The notes beneath the pieces are model-generated. The model had not been told where the DNA came from. It ran no database searches and saw only the letters and a list, made by a program, of their open reading frames with translations. A program made the position numbers and the translations under genes. A stretch of DNA of 20,371 nt. It comes from a virus. Below are positions 8,401-14,021 of this stretch, in pieces (within the stretch, counting starts at the first letter, position 1; each line of letters starts with the position of its first letter). The stretch spans positions 1 through 20,371 of IMG/VR virus record IMGVR_UViG_3300040801_000902; one strand, given 5' to 3'.

Positions 8401-9453
8401 CACAGAAAACACGGAAACTTAGAAACTCCAGAAATGCAATGGAGTGTGGGTGGAAGCACTGACCTTAACTGGAAAAAGCTTTGTGATGTAATTGTTAGTG
8501 ATGCTAACTACTCAGGATGGGGTGCTGAAATAGAGATTACAGACTTTAGCGGTAATTATGGTAATGCAGCATATAATAATGGAGAGCTTTTCAAAGGAGC
8601 GTTAAGTATTTACCACTGGGGCGGAAGTGGAGACAATACAGAAACTGCATATGCGAATATACCTTACGAAATGAGAAATAACGTAAGGTGGTATAAGGTA
8701 AATGAAACTGGTCAAAACAGGTATCAGCTACAGGTTAAATCTCCTGCAAACTTTCGACAGTTATATATAAAAGTAAAGCCTGGTATTGGAAATCAAGTGG
8801 CCGATATAATATCATATGCTAATGATACTAACGGGCTTACGTCAGGTGGTACTGCGTATGCTTCAACTCAATACAATAACTTTAATCACGAGTTTGCAGG
8901 CGGGATTTGGACAAATGATAATCGTTCTATAGGTTGGAAAAATGCTTTTGGAACTCCTAGCTTTATTAACTATTACGGAGCCATAACAACAAACACAACC
9001 CTTTATATTGGAGGCTCTAGTTCAACTCAAGATTTATATTGTGACCAAGTACGAAGTAATAGTGTTTTAGACAAATCGAATTCCGCATATTATTTTGATG
9101 GGGGAAGTACTGGCGATTCTATCCGTGTTGCTGGTGATGTTGTAGCGTATTACTCCTCAGACGAAAGACTTAAGGATAATATCAAGCCAATAGAAAACGC
9201 ATTAGAGAAAGTTAACGCAATAAGAGGTGTTACGTTTGAATGGAACGAAAAGTCACACAAGACTACAGGCAAGAAAGATGTTGGGGTTGTTGCTCAAGAA
9301 ATTGAGGCAGTTCTTCCAGAACTTGTAGAAACAAGAACAAACGGATATAAAGCTGTAGACTATCAAAAGCTAACCGCTGTACTTATTGAGTCTGTAAAAG
9401 AGCTTACCGCTAAGGTAGAAGCTTTGGAATCTAAACAATGCAATTGTAAGTAA
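5434..9453 (+). CDS. Large tail fibre with C-terminal S74 intramolecular chaperone
   Basis: A 1339-aa receptor-binding protein. In order: an N-terminal attachment segment MAKKFLSDIELDAGLVD (1-17); a beta domain (40-185); DHANQRVGIGEETPLADLHI (about 190-209); a fibre repeat HTHDGRYYTETESDSRF (368-384) followed by GDTMTGALIV; GLDADLLDG (652-660); several F-Y-D-x-x-N-x-x-Y-Y repeats (around 307, 795, 951 and 1213); and the peptidase S74 domain from about 1240. In that domain S1242-DERL-K1247 reproduces the Ser/Lys spacing of the endosialidase chaperone (S911/K916), so self-cleavage before S1242 would release about 98 residues after the trimer folds. The domain ends in a heptad-like helix (LIESVKELTAKVEALESK). 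Known role of the family: folding chaperone for trimeric fibres. Confidence 0.9.
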   Translation: MAKKFLSDIELDAGLVDVNGNTGASGQILSSTGTGVSWVSNVSISEASESVHITVKNTSGATIAKGTPVYVTGETGNSGKIEVAPADASDDAKMPALGILESNLANNAEGFCVQGGLLEGLSTATIDGTSTTANDTVYIKAGGGLTMTKPTGTNFIQNIAKVARVHASNGSLVVSSILRTNDVPTPLYIDHANQRVGIGEETPLADLHISKDSTGPELRLSHEPASGFGGGGLIRFQGGSSDYVYGGIDWYNGANRDGQIVYAAAGRAMNFRANERGISASGGFFRFYSGITEVAEININGIYGNAFYDQGNTAYYVNPADSSTINTLYVTTINRNPVVTLSGDVTGSATMTNLGSINIATTVADDSHTHDGRYYTETESDSRFVNVTGDTMTGALIVDNDITISSSGTSGFGKIHYGINGTMGQTTNWNPNSGNEGLWIESDGGESGGVFMNGNTFALWSPGDDDAFKIYDEDGLPTAAPVFRITGAGVVVGTKGFSTDGNNKFYTWRAIENTGASSNQYYRIARISGGQSTRFIIEIAGRSASYGDNQLPAFGKIVGQLNNDNNYDIVYYNASGQGEVATEVGQVDIGTTGSDIYVRIAQFAELTATAHISDGAITTYDTDSGSSTTPTGYVQAIEHKLWSSGNDGAGSGLDADLLDGNQGSYYLDYNNFTNLPTLPSANQLVKNYQNVNYVASDPTASGSRTNYGVGVTVYEGYAAGTNRPHTYDATVQFMPTGGQGFELSANWIGTTSTPLKIRSLRDTGQGWSPWVDVAVSGTTSSGTFSTTGDYRAPIFYDSNDTNYYGNFASNSRYNTAQGNYLGLGVASNTSGSYRLNMGGSIDMNSNDVNYVNQLHFQDNLRFYDEGNDSYLNFKYGDSNFGGIIFKNGGGTQKGLLYAENGGFGLLDSDGNWAVRTQTGASPLELSCDNNTEFQVYNSYTLSPGSSRAPIFYDSNDTGYFFNGNASKDGVDLITGGNYAINVLGTISGGHRKHGNLETPEMQWSVGGSTDLNWKKLCDVIVSDANYSGWGAEIEITDFSGNYGNAAYNNGELFKGALSIYHWGGSGDNTETAYANIPYEMRNNVRWYKVNETGQNRYQLQVKSPANFRQLYIKVKPGIGNQVADIISYANDTNGLTSGGTAYASTQYNNFNHEFAGGIWTNDNRSIGWKNAFGTPSFINYYGAITTNTTLYIGGSSSTQDLYCDQVRSNSVLDKSNSAYYFDGGSTGDSIRVAGDVVAYYSSDERLKDNIKPIENALEKVNAIRGVTFEWNEKSHKTTGKKDVGVVAQEIEAVLPELVETRTNGYKAVDYQKLTAVLIESVKELTAKVEALESKQCNCK
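7804..7845 (+). repeat. FYDSNDT repeat, copy A, in the large fibre
   Basis: Encodes RAPIFYDSNDTNYY (residues 791-804). At both base and residue level it is almost the same as the segment at 8272, and weakly similar to segments near 6343 and 9058. Repeats of this kind mark modular units in the fibre shaft. Confidence 0.75.
8272..8313 (+). repeat. FYDSNDT repeat, copy B, in the large fibre
   Basis: Encodes RAPIFYDSNDTGYF (residues 947-960). It differs from copy A mainly at third codon positions up to the DT dipeptide, then diverges. The two copies are 468 bases apart, so the frame is kept. Confidence 0.75.
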
Positions 9454-9455
9454 TT

Positions 9456-10013
9456 ATGGCAGTACCAGCAAGCGGACAACTATCTTTAGGAGGAATAAGA
9501 AGAGAAGTATCTTACAGTAATTATACACAGCTAGTTTCTATTTTAAATATAAGTTTATCGGATGTGTCTACTGGGGTCAATGGAACATTAAATACTTCTG
9601 GTTCAACTTTAGTGCCAGACGGAAATGCCCCTCACAAGATGAGTGAATGGTATGGGTACGACCATGATGCCTCGACAGCATCAGCTCCTACAGTTTCAAC
9701 TGGATTTTGTATTTGGGATAGTACGAATACTGAAATAGATGCGTTTGGCAGCGTAAGTAGTGACGGAGGCTCCACAATTACAGAAAGAGGATTTGTGTAT
9801 TCAACAACCAACCCTCCAACAACAAGTAGTGGAAGAACAACTGTTTCTGGAACAACAGGCATTATGAGTGCGAGTTTTAATGTAATTCAATTTCAAGCGT
9901 CGTACAACATGTATGTTAGGGCTTACGCTATAAATAGTATAGGAACGAGTTATGGAGTAACTAGAACTGTAACCGTGCCTGGAACCGGAATTGGAATAGG
10001 ATTAAAACCTTAA
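9456..10013 (+). CDS. Tail appendage protein with FN3-like domain
   Basis: A 185-aa protein starting two bases after the large fibre stop. The N-terminus MAVPASGQLSLGGIRREVSY (1-20), followed by a segment ending PHKMSEWYGYDH near residue 70, is a pattern I recall from small phage tail proteins encoded beside fibres. Residues 76-180 form a Ser/Thr-rich beta domain with ERGFVYSTTNPPTTSSG and YVRAYAINSIGTSYG, which is the Bacteroidota variety of a fibronectin type III-like fold. It ends with a Gly-rich GTGIGIGLKP. Likely a virion surface decoration or adhesion module. It is the last gene of the fibre transcription unit. Confidence 0.72.
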   Translation: MAVPASGQLSLGGIRREVSYSNYTQLVSILNISLSDVSTGVNGTLNTSGSTLVPDGNAPHKMSEWYGYDHDASTASAPTVSTGFCIWDSTNTEIDAFGSVSSDGGSTITERGFVYSTTNPPTTSSGRTTVSGTTGIMSASFNVIQFQASYNMYVRAYAINSIGTSYGVTRTVTVPGTGIGIGLKP

Positions 10014-10024
10014 TAAAAAATTAG

Positions 10025-10032
10025 TATATTTG
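10025..10032 (+). promoter_or_regulatory. Bacteroidota-type -7 element before the packaging block
   Basis: TATATTTG matches TAnnTTTG and ends 19 bases before the ATG at 10052, in a short gap. No TTG lies at a suitable distance upstream; the nearest, at 9991, is 31 bases away. Only the -7 part is supported. Confidence 0.5.
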
Positions 10033-10051
10033 CAATACAATTATTTAAGTT

Positions 10052-10447
10052 ATGAATATATCATATGAATGGAAGATTACGGCTTTAAAGAAAGCACCAT
10101 CACTAGACGGATTGTCAGATGTAATCACACATGTAAAATTTGACTATACTGGAACCGATGCTGATTCTGGGGAGTCATACACATTTAGTGGGGCATGCCC
10201 TATTTTACCTCCAGACCCTAACGTATTTACACCTCTAGCTGAGGTTTTAGAGCATGATGTAATTTTGTGGGCACAAGCAAATCACCCGACAGACCACATG
10301 AATTATGTTATTGAAAAAGCAATATCAGATAGAGTTACGCCTAAAAACGAAGAGGTGAGCACTGATGAGGTTTCTTGGTTGACGTCTCCAGAACAACAAG
10401 TAGAGGAATCTACAGAAGAACAAGTAGAGGAATCTACAGAAGAATAA
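10052..10447 (+). CDS. Small phage protein, DUF7936-like, with acidic repeat tail
   Basis: A 131-aa protein. Residues 1-100 begin MNISYEWKITALKKAPSLDG and continue with LSDVITHVKFDYTGTDADSG. This resembles a phage family of unknown function often encoded beside fibre genes and, I believe, filed under DUF7936; recalled, not searched. The last 30 residues are very acidic and end in a perfect eight-residue tandem repeat (QVEESTEE twice). This looks like a recent expansion outside the folded domain. It is the first gene after a -7 element. Two stop codons in a row (TAATAA) end it. Confidence 0.75.
   Translation: MNISYEWKITALKKAPSLDGLSDVITHVKFDYTGTDADSGESYTFSGACPILPPDPNVFTPLAEVLEHDVILWAQANHPTDHMNYVIEKAISDRVTPKNEEVSTDEVSWLTSPEQQVEESTEEQVEESTEE
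10397..10444 (+). repeat. Tandem 24-bp duplication (two copies)
   Basis: Bases 10397-10420 are repeated exactly at 10421-10444, adding eight codons in frame directly before the stop codon. Identity at every base suggests a recent slippage or duplication event. Confidence 0.95.
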
Positions 10448-10468
10448 TAACAATTAAAATCAAATAAA

Positions 10469-10747
10469 ATGGCAAAATCAGTTAAGGACATTCCTGTCCA
10501 AGCAACAATTCAAATCGACGAAAAAATACTAAATAGTATTCGTCAAATCAGACAAGTTCAATCCAACATACAAATGGAGGTTGGAGCTATGGAAGCTCAA
10601 AAACACCTAGCTCTTCATAGATTGCATGAAGAAGGCGAAAAGCTGCAATCTATTATGATTGAGCTCGAAAAAGAGCACGGTAAGGGTAGTATCAACTTGG
10701 ATACAGGAGAACTTACTCTTGACTCATCTGACAATGGAAATTCGTAA
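10469..10747 (+). CDS. Small coiled-coil phage protein
   Basis: A 92-aa protein. Residues 15-72 are a long amphipathic helix with Leu, Ile and Met at heptad-like spacing and many Gln and Glu, so it is probably a coiled-coil dimer or oligomer. The tail contains GKGSINLDTGELTLDSSDN, a Gly/Asp-rich ending I have seen in similar small phage proteins. No enzyme motif or membrane segment is present. It lies between the DUF7936-like gene and a run of small genes leading to the terminase, and the next gene starts inside its last codons (14-base overlap). A virion accessory or assembly factor is possible, but its function is unknown. Confidence 0.7.
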   Translation: MAKSVKDIPVQATIQIDEKILNSIRQIRQVQSNIQMEVGAMEAQKHLALHRLHEEGEKLQSIMIELEKEHGKGSINLDTGELTLDSSDNGNS

Positions 10748-10958
10748 AATATCAATAGGGGCAGACTACAAGAGTAGCGCTATGCATTACATCTTAGGAC
10801 AAGATGTTTTGAATGGTAGTCACTCTATTCATCTTATTGATTTCAATAAAGAAAAAGAGTCGTATCTTATATATATTGAAAAAGATAACGAGGTTTTTCT
10901 TTGGAAGGAGTTTAATAAAAACATACCTGTTTCTATAGAATATAATATATTCTTTTAA
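10734..10958 (+). CDS. Small phage protein of the KISIGxDYKSSAMHYILGQ type
   Basis: I start this at 10734 (74 aa). The frame is open back to 10659, but the residues before MEIRKISIG are simply the other frame of the coiled-coil gene. The segment KISIGADYKSSAMHYILGQD (5-24) followed by SIHLI is a pattern I recall from small proteins encoded upstream of terminases in marine phages; function unknown. The rest is a short beta-rich, charged protein with aromatic residues (FLWKEF). It starts inside the previous gene and ends one base before the next ATG, so it is part of a coupled operon. Confidence 0.7.
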   Translation: MEIRKISIGADYKSSAMHYILGQDVLNGSHSIHLIDFNKEKESYLIYIEKDNEVFLWKEFNKNIPVSIEYNIFF

Positions 10959-10959
10959 A

Positions 10960-11517
10960 ATGAAATCCCCTTATTACTTTATTGTAAAACCTATTGGAGG
11001 TGAATACAATAATGAAATAGAGCTATCTGGTCAAAAAGTGATTGTGAACTCCACAGTGGAAAATCATAAACACGTAAACAGATATGCAGAAGTAGTTCAT
11101 ATTCCTGGAAGATACAAAGGAAGTATCTCTGTTGGTGATAAAATAATTGTTCATCACAATATCTTTAGAATATACTACGACATGAGAGGTCGACCAAAAA
11201 AATCTCCAAACTACTTCAAAGATGGTTTGTATTTTATAGATGAATATCAGTTTTACCTATACAATAACGGAATTAAGTGGAGCTCTGTAGGCGACTACTG
11301 CTTCGTGAAACCAATTGATAAGGAAAATTCTTATCTTTATGAAGAAGGTTACGAGGATAACACGGGGTATGTAGTTTATTCTAATAATATCCTTAAAGAT
11401 TTAGGTGTTTTAGAGGGGAGTAAGATAAACTTCTTAAAAGACAGTGAATACGAATTCGATATAGATGGAGAGATACTTTATCGTATGAGGTCGTCTGACA
11501 TATGTGCTATAATATGA
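10960..11517 (+). CDS. Tandem GroES-like phage co-chaperonin (putative)
   Basis: A 185-aa protein that reads as two GroES-like folds. Half one runs from YYFIVKP (5-11) through NRYAEVVHIPG (40-50) and the SVGDKIIVHHN hairpin (57-67) to GLYFIDEYQFYLY (89-101). Half two runs from DYCFVKPID (112-120) through GYVVYSNN (136-143) and GVLEGSKINFL (149-159) to GEILYRMRSSDICAII (170-185). In GroES the same order is R-V-x-V-K, G-x-V-x-x-V-G, VKVGD-x-V-x-F and EEVLIMSESDILAIV at the C-terminus; the last match is the strongest. Bacterial GroES is about 97 aa, so the length fits two units. It would cap host GroEL for phage substrates, like T4 gp31. The possible mobile loops near 18-38 and 121-133 are not GroES-like in sequence. 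The stop overlaps the next ATG (ATGA). Confidence 0.65.
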   Translation: MKSPYYFIVKPIGGEYNNEIELSGQKVIVNSTVENHKHVNRYAEVVHIPGRYKGSISVGDKIIVHHNIFRIYYDMRGRPKKSPNYFKDGLYFIDEYQFYLYNNGIKWSSVGDYCFVKPIDKENSYLYEEGYEDNTGYVVYSNNILKDLGVLEGSKINFLKDSEYEFDIDGEILYRMRSSDICAII

Positions 11518-11792
11518 CAAATATAAAAGACATAAAAGAAAGAATTATAAAAGCTGGTCATGAAGCTGTAAATCAACTTATTAAGGTTGCTGAGGAAGAA
11601 ATAATAAAACCAGACCCAGAAGATGAGTTAGCTGCTGATAGATTAAAAAGTGCAGCAGCTACAAAAAAGCTAGCCATCTTTGATGCGTTTGAAATTCTAA
11701 ACAGAATAGAAAACGAAAAAAACATGCTTGAAAACCCAGAAGAGGAAAAGAATAAATTAACTGGAGGATTTGCTGAAAGAAGGTCTAAATAA
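11514..11792 (+). CDS. Probable terminase small subunit
   Basis: A 92-aa helical protein. I start it at 11514, where ATGA overlaps the upstream stop. An in-frame ATG at 11502 would only add four residues inside the previous gene. The sequence is charged and helix-prone, with PDPEDELAADRLKSAAATKK (33-52) and AIFDAFEILNRIENEK, and ends in GGFAERRSK. I recall this pattern directly upstream of large terminases in marine Bacteroidota phages. No helix-turn-helix is obvious, so the small-terminase call rests on size, charge and position before terL. It overlaps the terminase frame by 23 bases if that gene starts at 11770. Confidence 0.55.
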   Translation: MTNIKDIKERIIKAGHEAVNQLIKVAEEEIIKPDPEDELAADRLKSAAATKKLAIFDAFEILNRIENEKNMLENPEEEKNKLTGGFAERRSK

Positions 11793-14019
11793 TGATTTAC
11801 TATGTGTGATAGAAGATTTCATTCCTGAGAAGGTAATGAAGAAAAAGAACGCAAAAAAATCATTTAAATATGGCTATGACAAAGAGTTAGATGTAATCGT
11901 AATATCTAAAGACGGAACAGTTGGGAGTGTGGTTCAAATAAACAACCTCAACATTGCTCTCCCTAAACAACCAGTAAAAGTTCACAAAAGGTCATTAGAT
12001 AAAAAAGAACAATACTGGGAAGCTTCAGAGTACTCAAAAGCGCTAAAACCACTACAAACTATCTTTCAATGGAATGAAATGAACAAAGAGTTCAAGGAGA
12101 CTTGGATTCCCTACATTGAAACCGAGTTTGATAGAAGGGAAAATGGGTTTTGGTTTATGAATAACGGAAACCCTGTGTACATAACTGGTACACACTATAT
12201 GTACTTACAATGGACAAAGATTGATGTAGGAAAGCCAGAATATAGGGAGTCTAATAGAATATTTTTTATTTATTGGGAGGCATGTAAGGCGGATGACAGG
12301 TGTTATGGGATGTGCTACTTAAAGAATAGGCGTTCGGGTTTCTCGTTTATGTCTTCCTCAGAAACAGTAAACCAAGCAACAATAACATCAGACTCTAGGT
12401 TTGGAATATTATCAAAAACAGGTAGTGACGCAAAAAAAATGTTTACGGATAAGGTTGTTCCTATTTCAGTAAATTATCCATTTTTCTTTAAACCCATACA
12501 AGATGGTATGGACAGGCCTAAATCAGAACTTGCATATAGAGTTCCAGCTTCAAAACTAACAAGGAAGTCCATGTCTAGTCTAAAACCAAACAGTGACCTT
12601 CAAGGGCTTGACACTACTATTGACTGGAAGAATACGGGAGATAATAGTTATGATGGGGAAAAACTAGCTCTTCTTGTGCATGATGAGAGTGGAAAATGGG
12701 AAAAGCCAGATAATATACTTAACAACTGGAGAGTCACAAAGACTTGTTTGAGATTGGGTAGTAGAATAATTGGTAAGTGTATGATGGGCTCAACTTCAAA
12801 CGCCTTAGATAAAGGAGGTGAAAACTTTAAAAAATTATACTACGATTCAGACACATCTTCTAGAAACTCTAATGGACAAACAAAAAGTGGTCTTTATAAT
12901 TTATTTATTCCAATGGAGTGGAATATGGAAGGGTTTATTGATATGTACGGTCAACCTGTACTAGAGACTCCTAAATCACCAATAGTTAGTACCAATGGTG
13001 ATTACATTCACCAAGGAGCTTTAGAATACTGGCAAAATGAAGTGGATAGCCTCAAGAACGACCCAGATGCTCTAAACGAATACTATAGGCAATTCCCAAG
13101 AACAGAGTCTCATGCTTTTAGAGATGAGTCTAAAAACACAATATTTAATTTAACAAAAATATACGAGCAGATTGATTATAACGATTCTTTTGCTATAAAG
13201 TCAACAGTTACAAGAGGTAATTTTCATTGGAAAAACGGATTGAGAGACACTGAGGTTGTTTTTTCTCCTGATATAAAGGGTAGATTTTTCGTATCTTGGA
13301 TTCCATCTGCGGGTTTAATGAATAACGTGGTCGAGAAGAACGGAAGAAAGTTTCCAGGAAATGCACACATAGGTTCTTTTGGTGGGGATTCATATGACAT
13401 ATCAGGGGTTGTCGGTGGTGGTGGCTCCAAGGGTTCTGTTCATGGAATGACTAAATTCCATATGGAAGATGCACCAACAAATATGTTTTTCTTAGAATAT
13501 ATATCAAGACCGCAAACTGCAGAAATATTTTACGAAGACGTTTTAATGGCTTTACATTTTTATGGTATGCCTATACTGCTTGAGAATAATAAACCTAGAA
13601 TTCTATACTATTTAAAGGAAAGAGGGTACAGAGCATTCTCAATAAATAGACCAGATAAGCATAGAAATATATTGTCAAAATCAGAAAAAGAGTTAGGTGG
13701 AATACCATCATCTACAGCAGTAATATCTGTCCACGCAGAGAACATCGAAAGCTACATTGAAAACTACGTTGGTGTGCTAAGAGACGAGGGAAATAAAGAT
13801 TATGGTAGTTGTGGAAATATGTTTTTCAATAGAACTCTTTTGGACTGGGCTAATTATGATATTAACAATAGAACAAGGTTTGATGCCACGGTCAGCTCTG
13901 GTTTTGCAATAATGGCAAATCAATCCACAAAGAATATAGGTCGAGAAAAACGTAATCAAATAAATCTTAACTTTGCCAAATACAGTAACAAAGGTTTTGT
14001 TAGTGAAATTATTAAATAA
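11770..14019 (+). CDS. terL: Terminase large subunit (packaging ATPase/nuclease)
   Basis: A 749-aa DNA-packaging motor that docks on the portal, translocates DNA with ATP and cuts it. The ATPase Walker A-like segment K185-NRRSGFS-192 lacks the usual GKS/T but matches the deviant lambda gpA form KSARVGYS (Lys first, then R-x-G-[YF]-S). Walker B is LALLVHDESG, with D305/E306. A coupling-type segment GSTSNALD follows at 340-347. The nuclease half has GGDSYDIS with D540. E605 (LLENNK) and D705 (RFDATVSSG) are candidates for the other metal-binding acids. The residue pattern TSDSRFGILSK...DKVVPIS and YDGEKLALLVHDESGKWE is one I know from Bacteroidota phage terminases. The start is uncertain: 11770 overlaps the upstream gene, while 11836 (MKKKNAKKSF) leaves a 43-base gap. 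Confidence 0.9.
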   Translation: MLKEGLNNDLLCVIEDFIPEKVMKKKNAKKSFKYGYDKELDVIVISKDGTVGSVVQINNLNIALPKQPVKVHKRSLDKKEQYWEASEYSKALKPLQTIFQWNEMNKEFKETWIPYIETEFDRRENGFWFMNNGNPVYITGTHYMYLQWTKIDVGKPEYRESNRIFFIYWEACKADDRCYGMCYLKNRRSGFSFMSSSETVNQATITSDSRFGILSKTGSDAKKMFTDKVVPISVNYPFFFKPIQDGMDRPKSELAYRVPASKLTRKSMSSLKPNSDLQGLDTTIDWKNTGDNSYDGEKLALLVHDESGKWEKPDNILNNWRVTKTCLRLGSRIIGKCMMGSTSNALDKGGENFKKLYYDSDTSSRNSNGQTKSGLYNLFIPMEWNMEGFIDMYGQPVLETPKSPIVSTNGDYIHQGALEYWQNEVDSLKNDPDALNEYYRQFPRTESHAFRDESKNTIFNLTKIYEQIDYNDSFAIKSTVTRGNFHWKNGLRDTEVVFSPDIKGRFFVSWIPSAGLMNNVVEKNGRKFPGNAHIGSFGGDSYDISGVVGGGGSKGSVHGMTKFHMEDAPTNMFFLEYISRPQTAEIFYEDVLMALHFYGMPILLENNKPRILYYLKERGYRAFSINRPDKHRNILSKSEKELGGIPSSTAVISVHAENIESYIENYVGVLRDEGNKDYGSCGNMFFNRTLLDWANYDINNRTRFDATVSSGFAIMANQSTKNIGREKRNQINLNFAKYSNKGFVSEIIK

Positions 14020-14021
14020 AT

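Noticed and set aside
10659-10733. Upstream ATG at 10659 for the KISIG-type gene
   Set aside because: It would overlap the coiled-coil gene by about 90 bases, and the added residues bear no relation to the conserved start MEIRKISIG.
13208-13430. Antisense open frames within terL
   Set aside because: They have no leader, no recognisable protein features and lie opposite the conserved nuclease region. The same applies to other antisense frames in the window.
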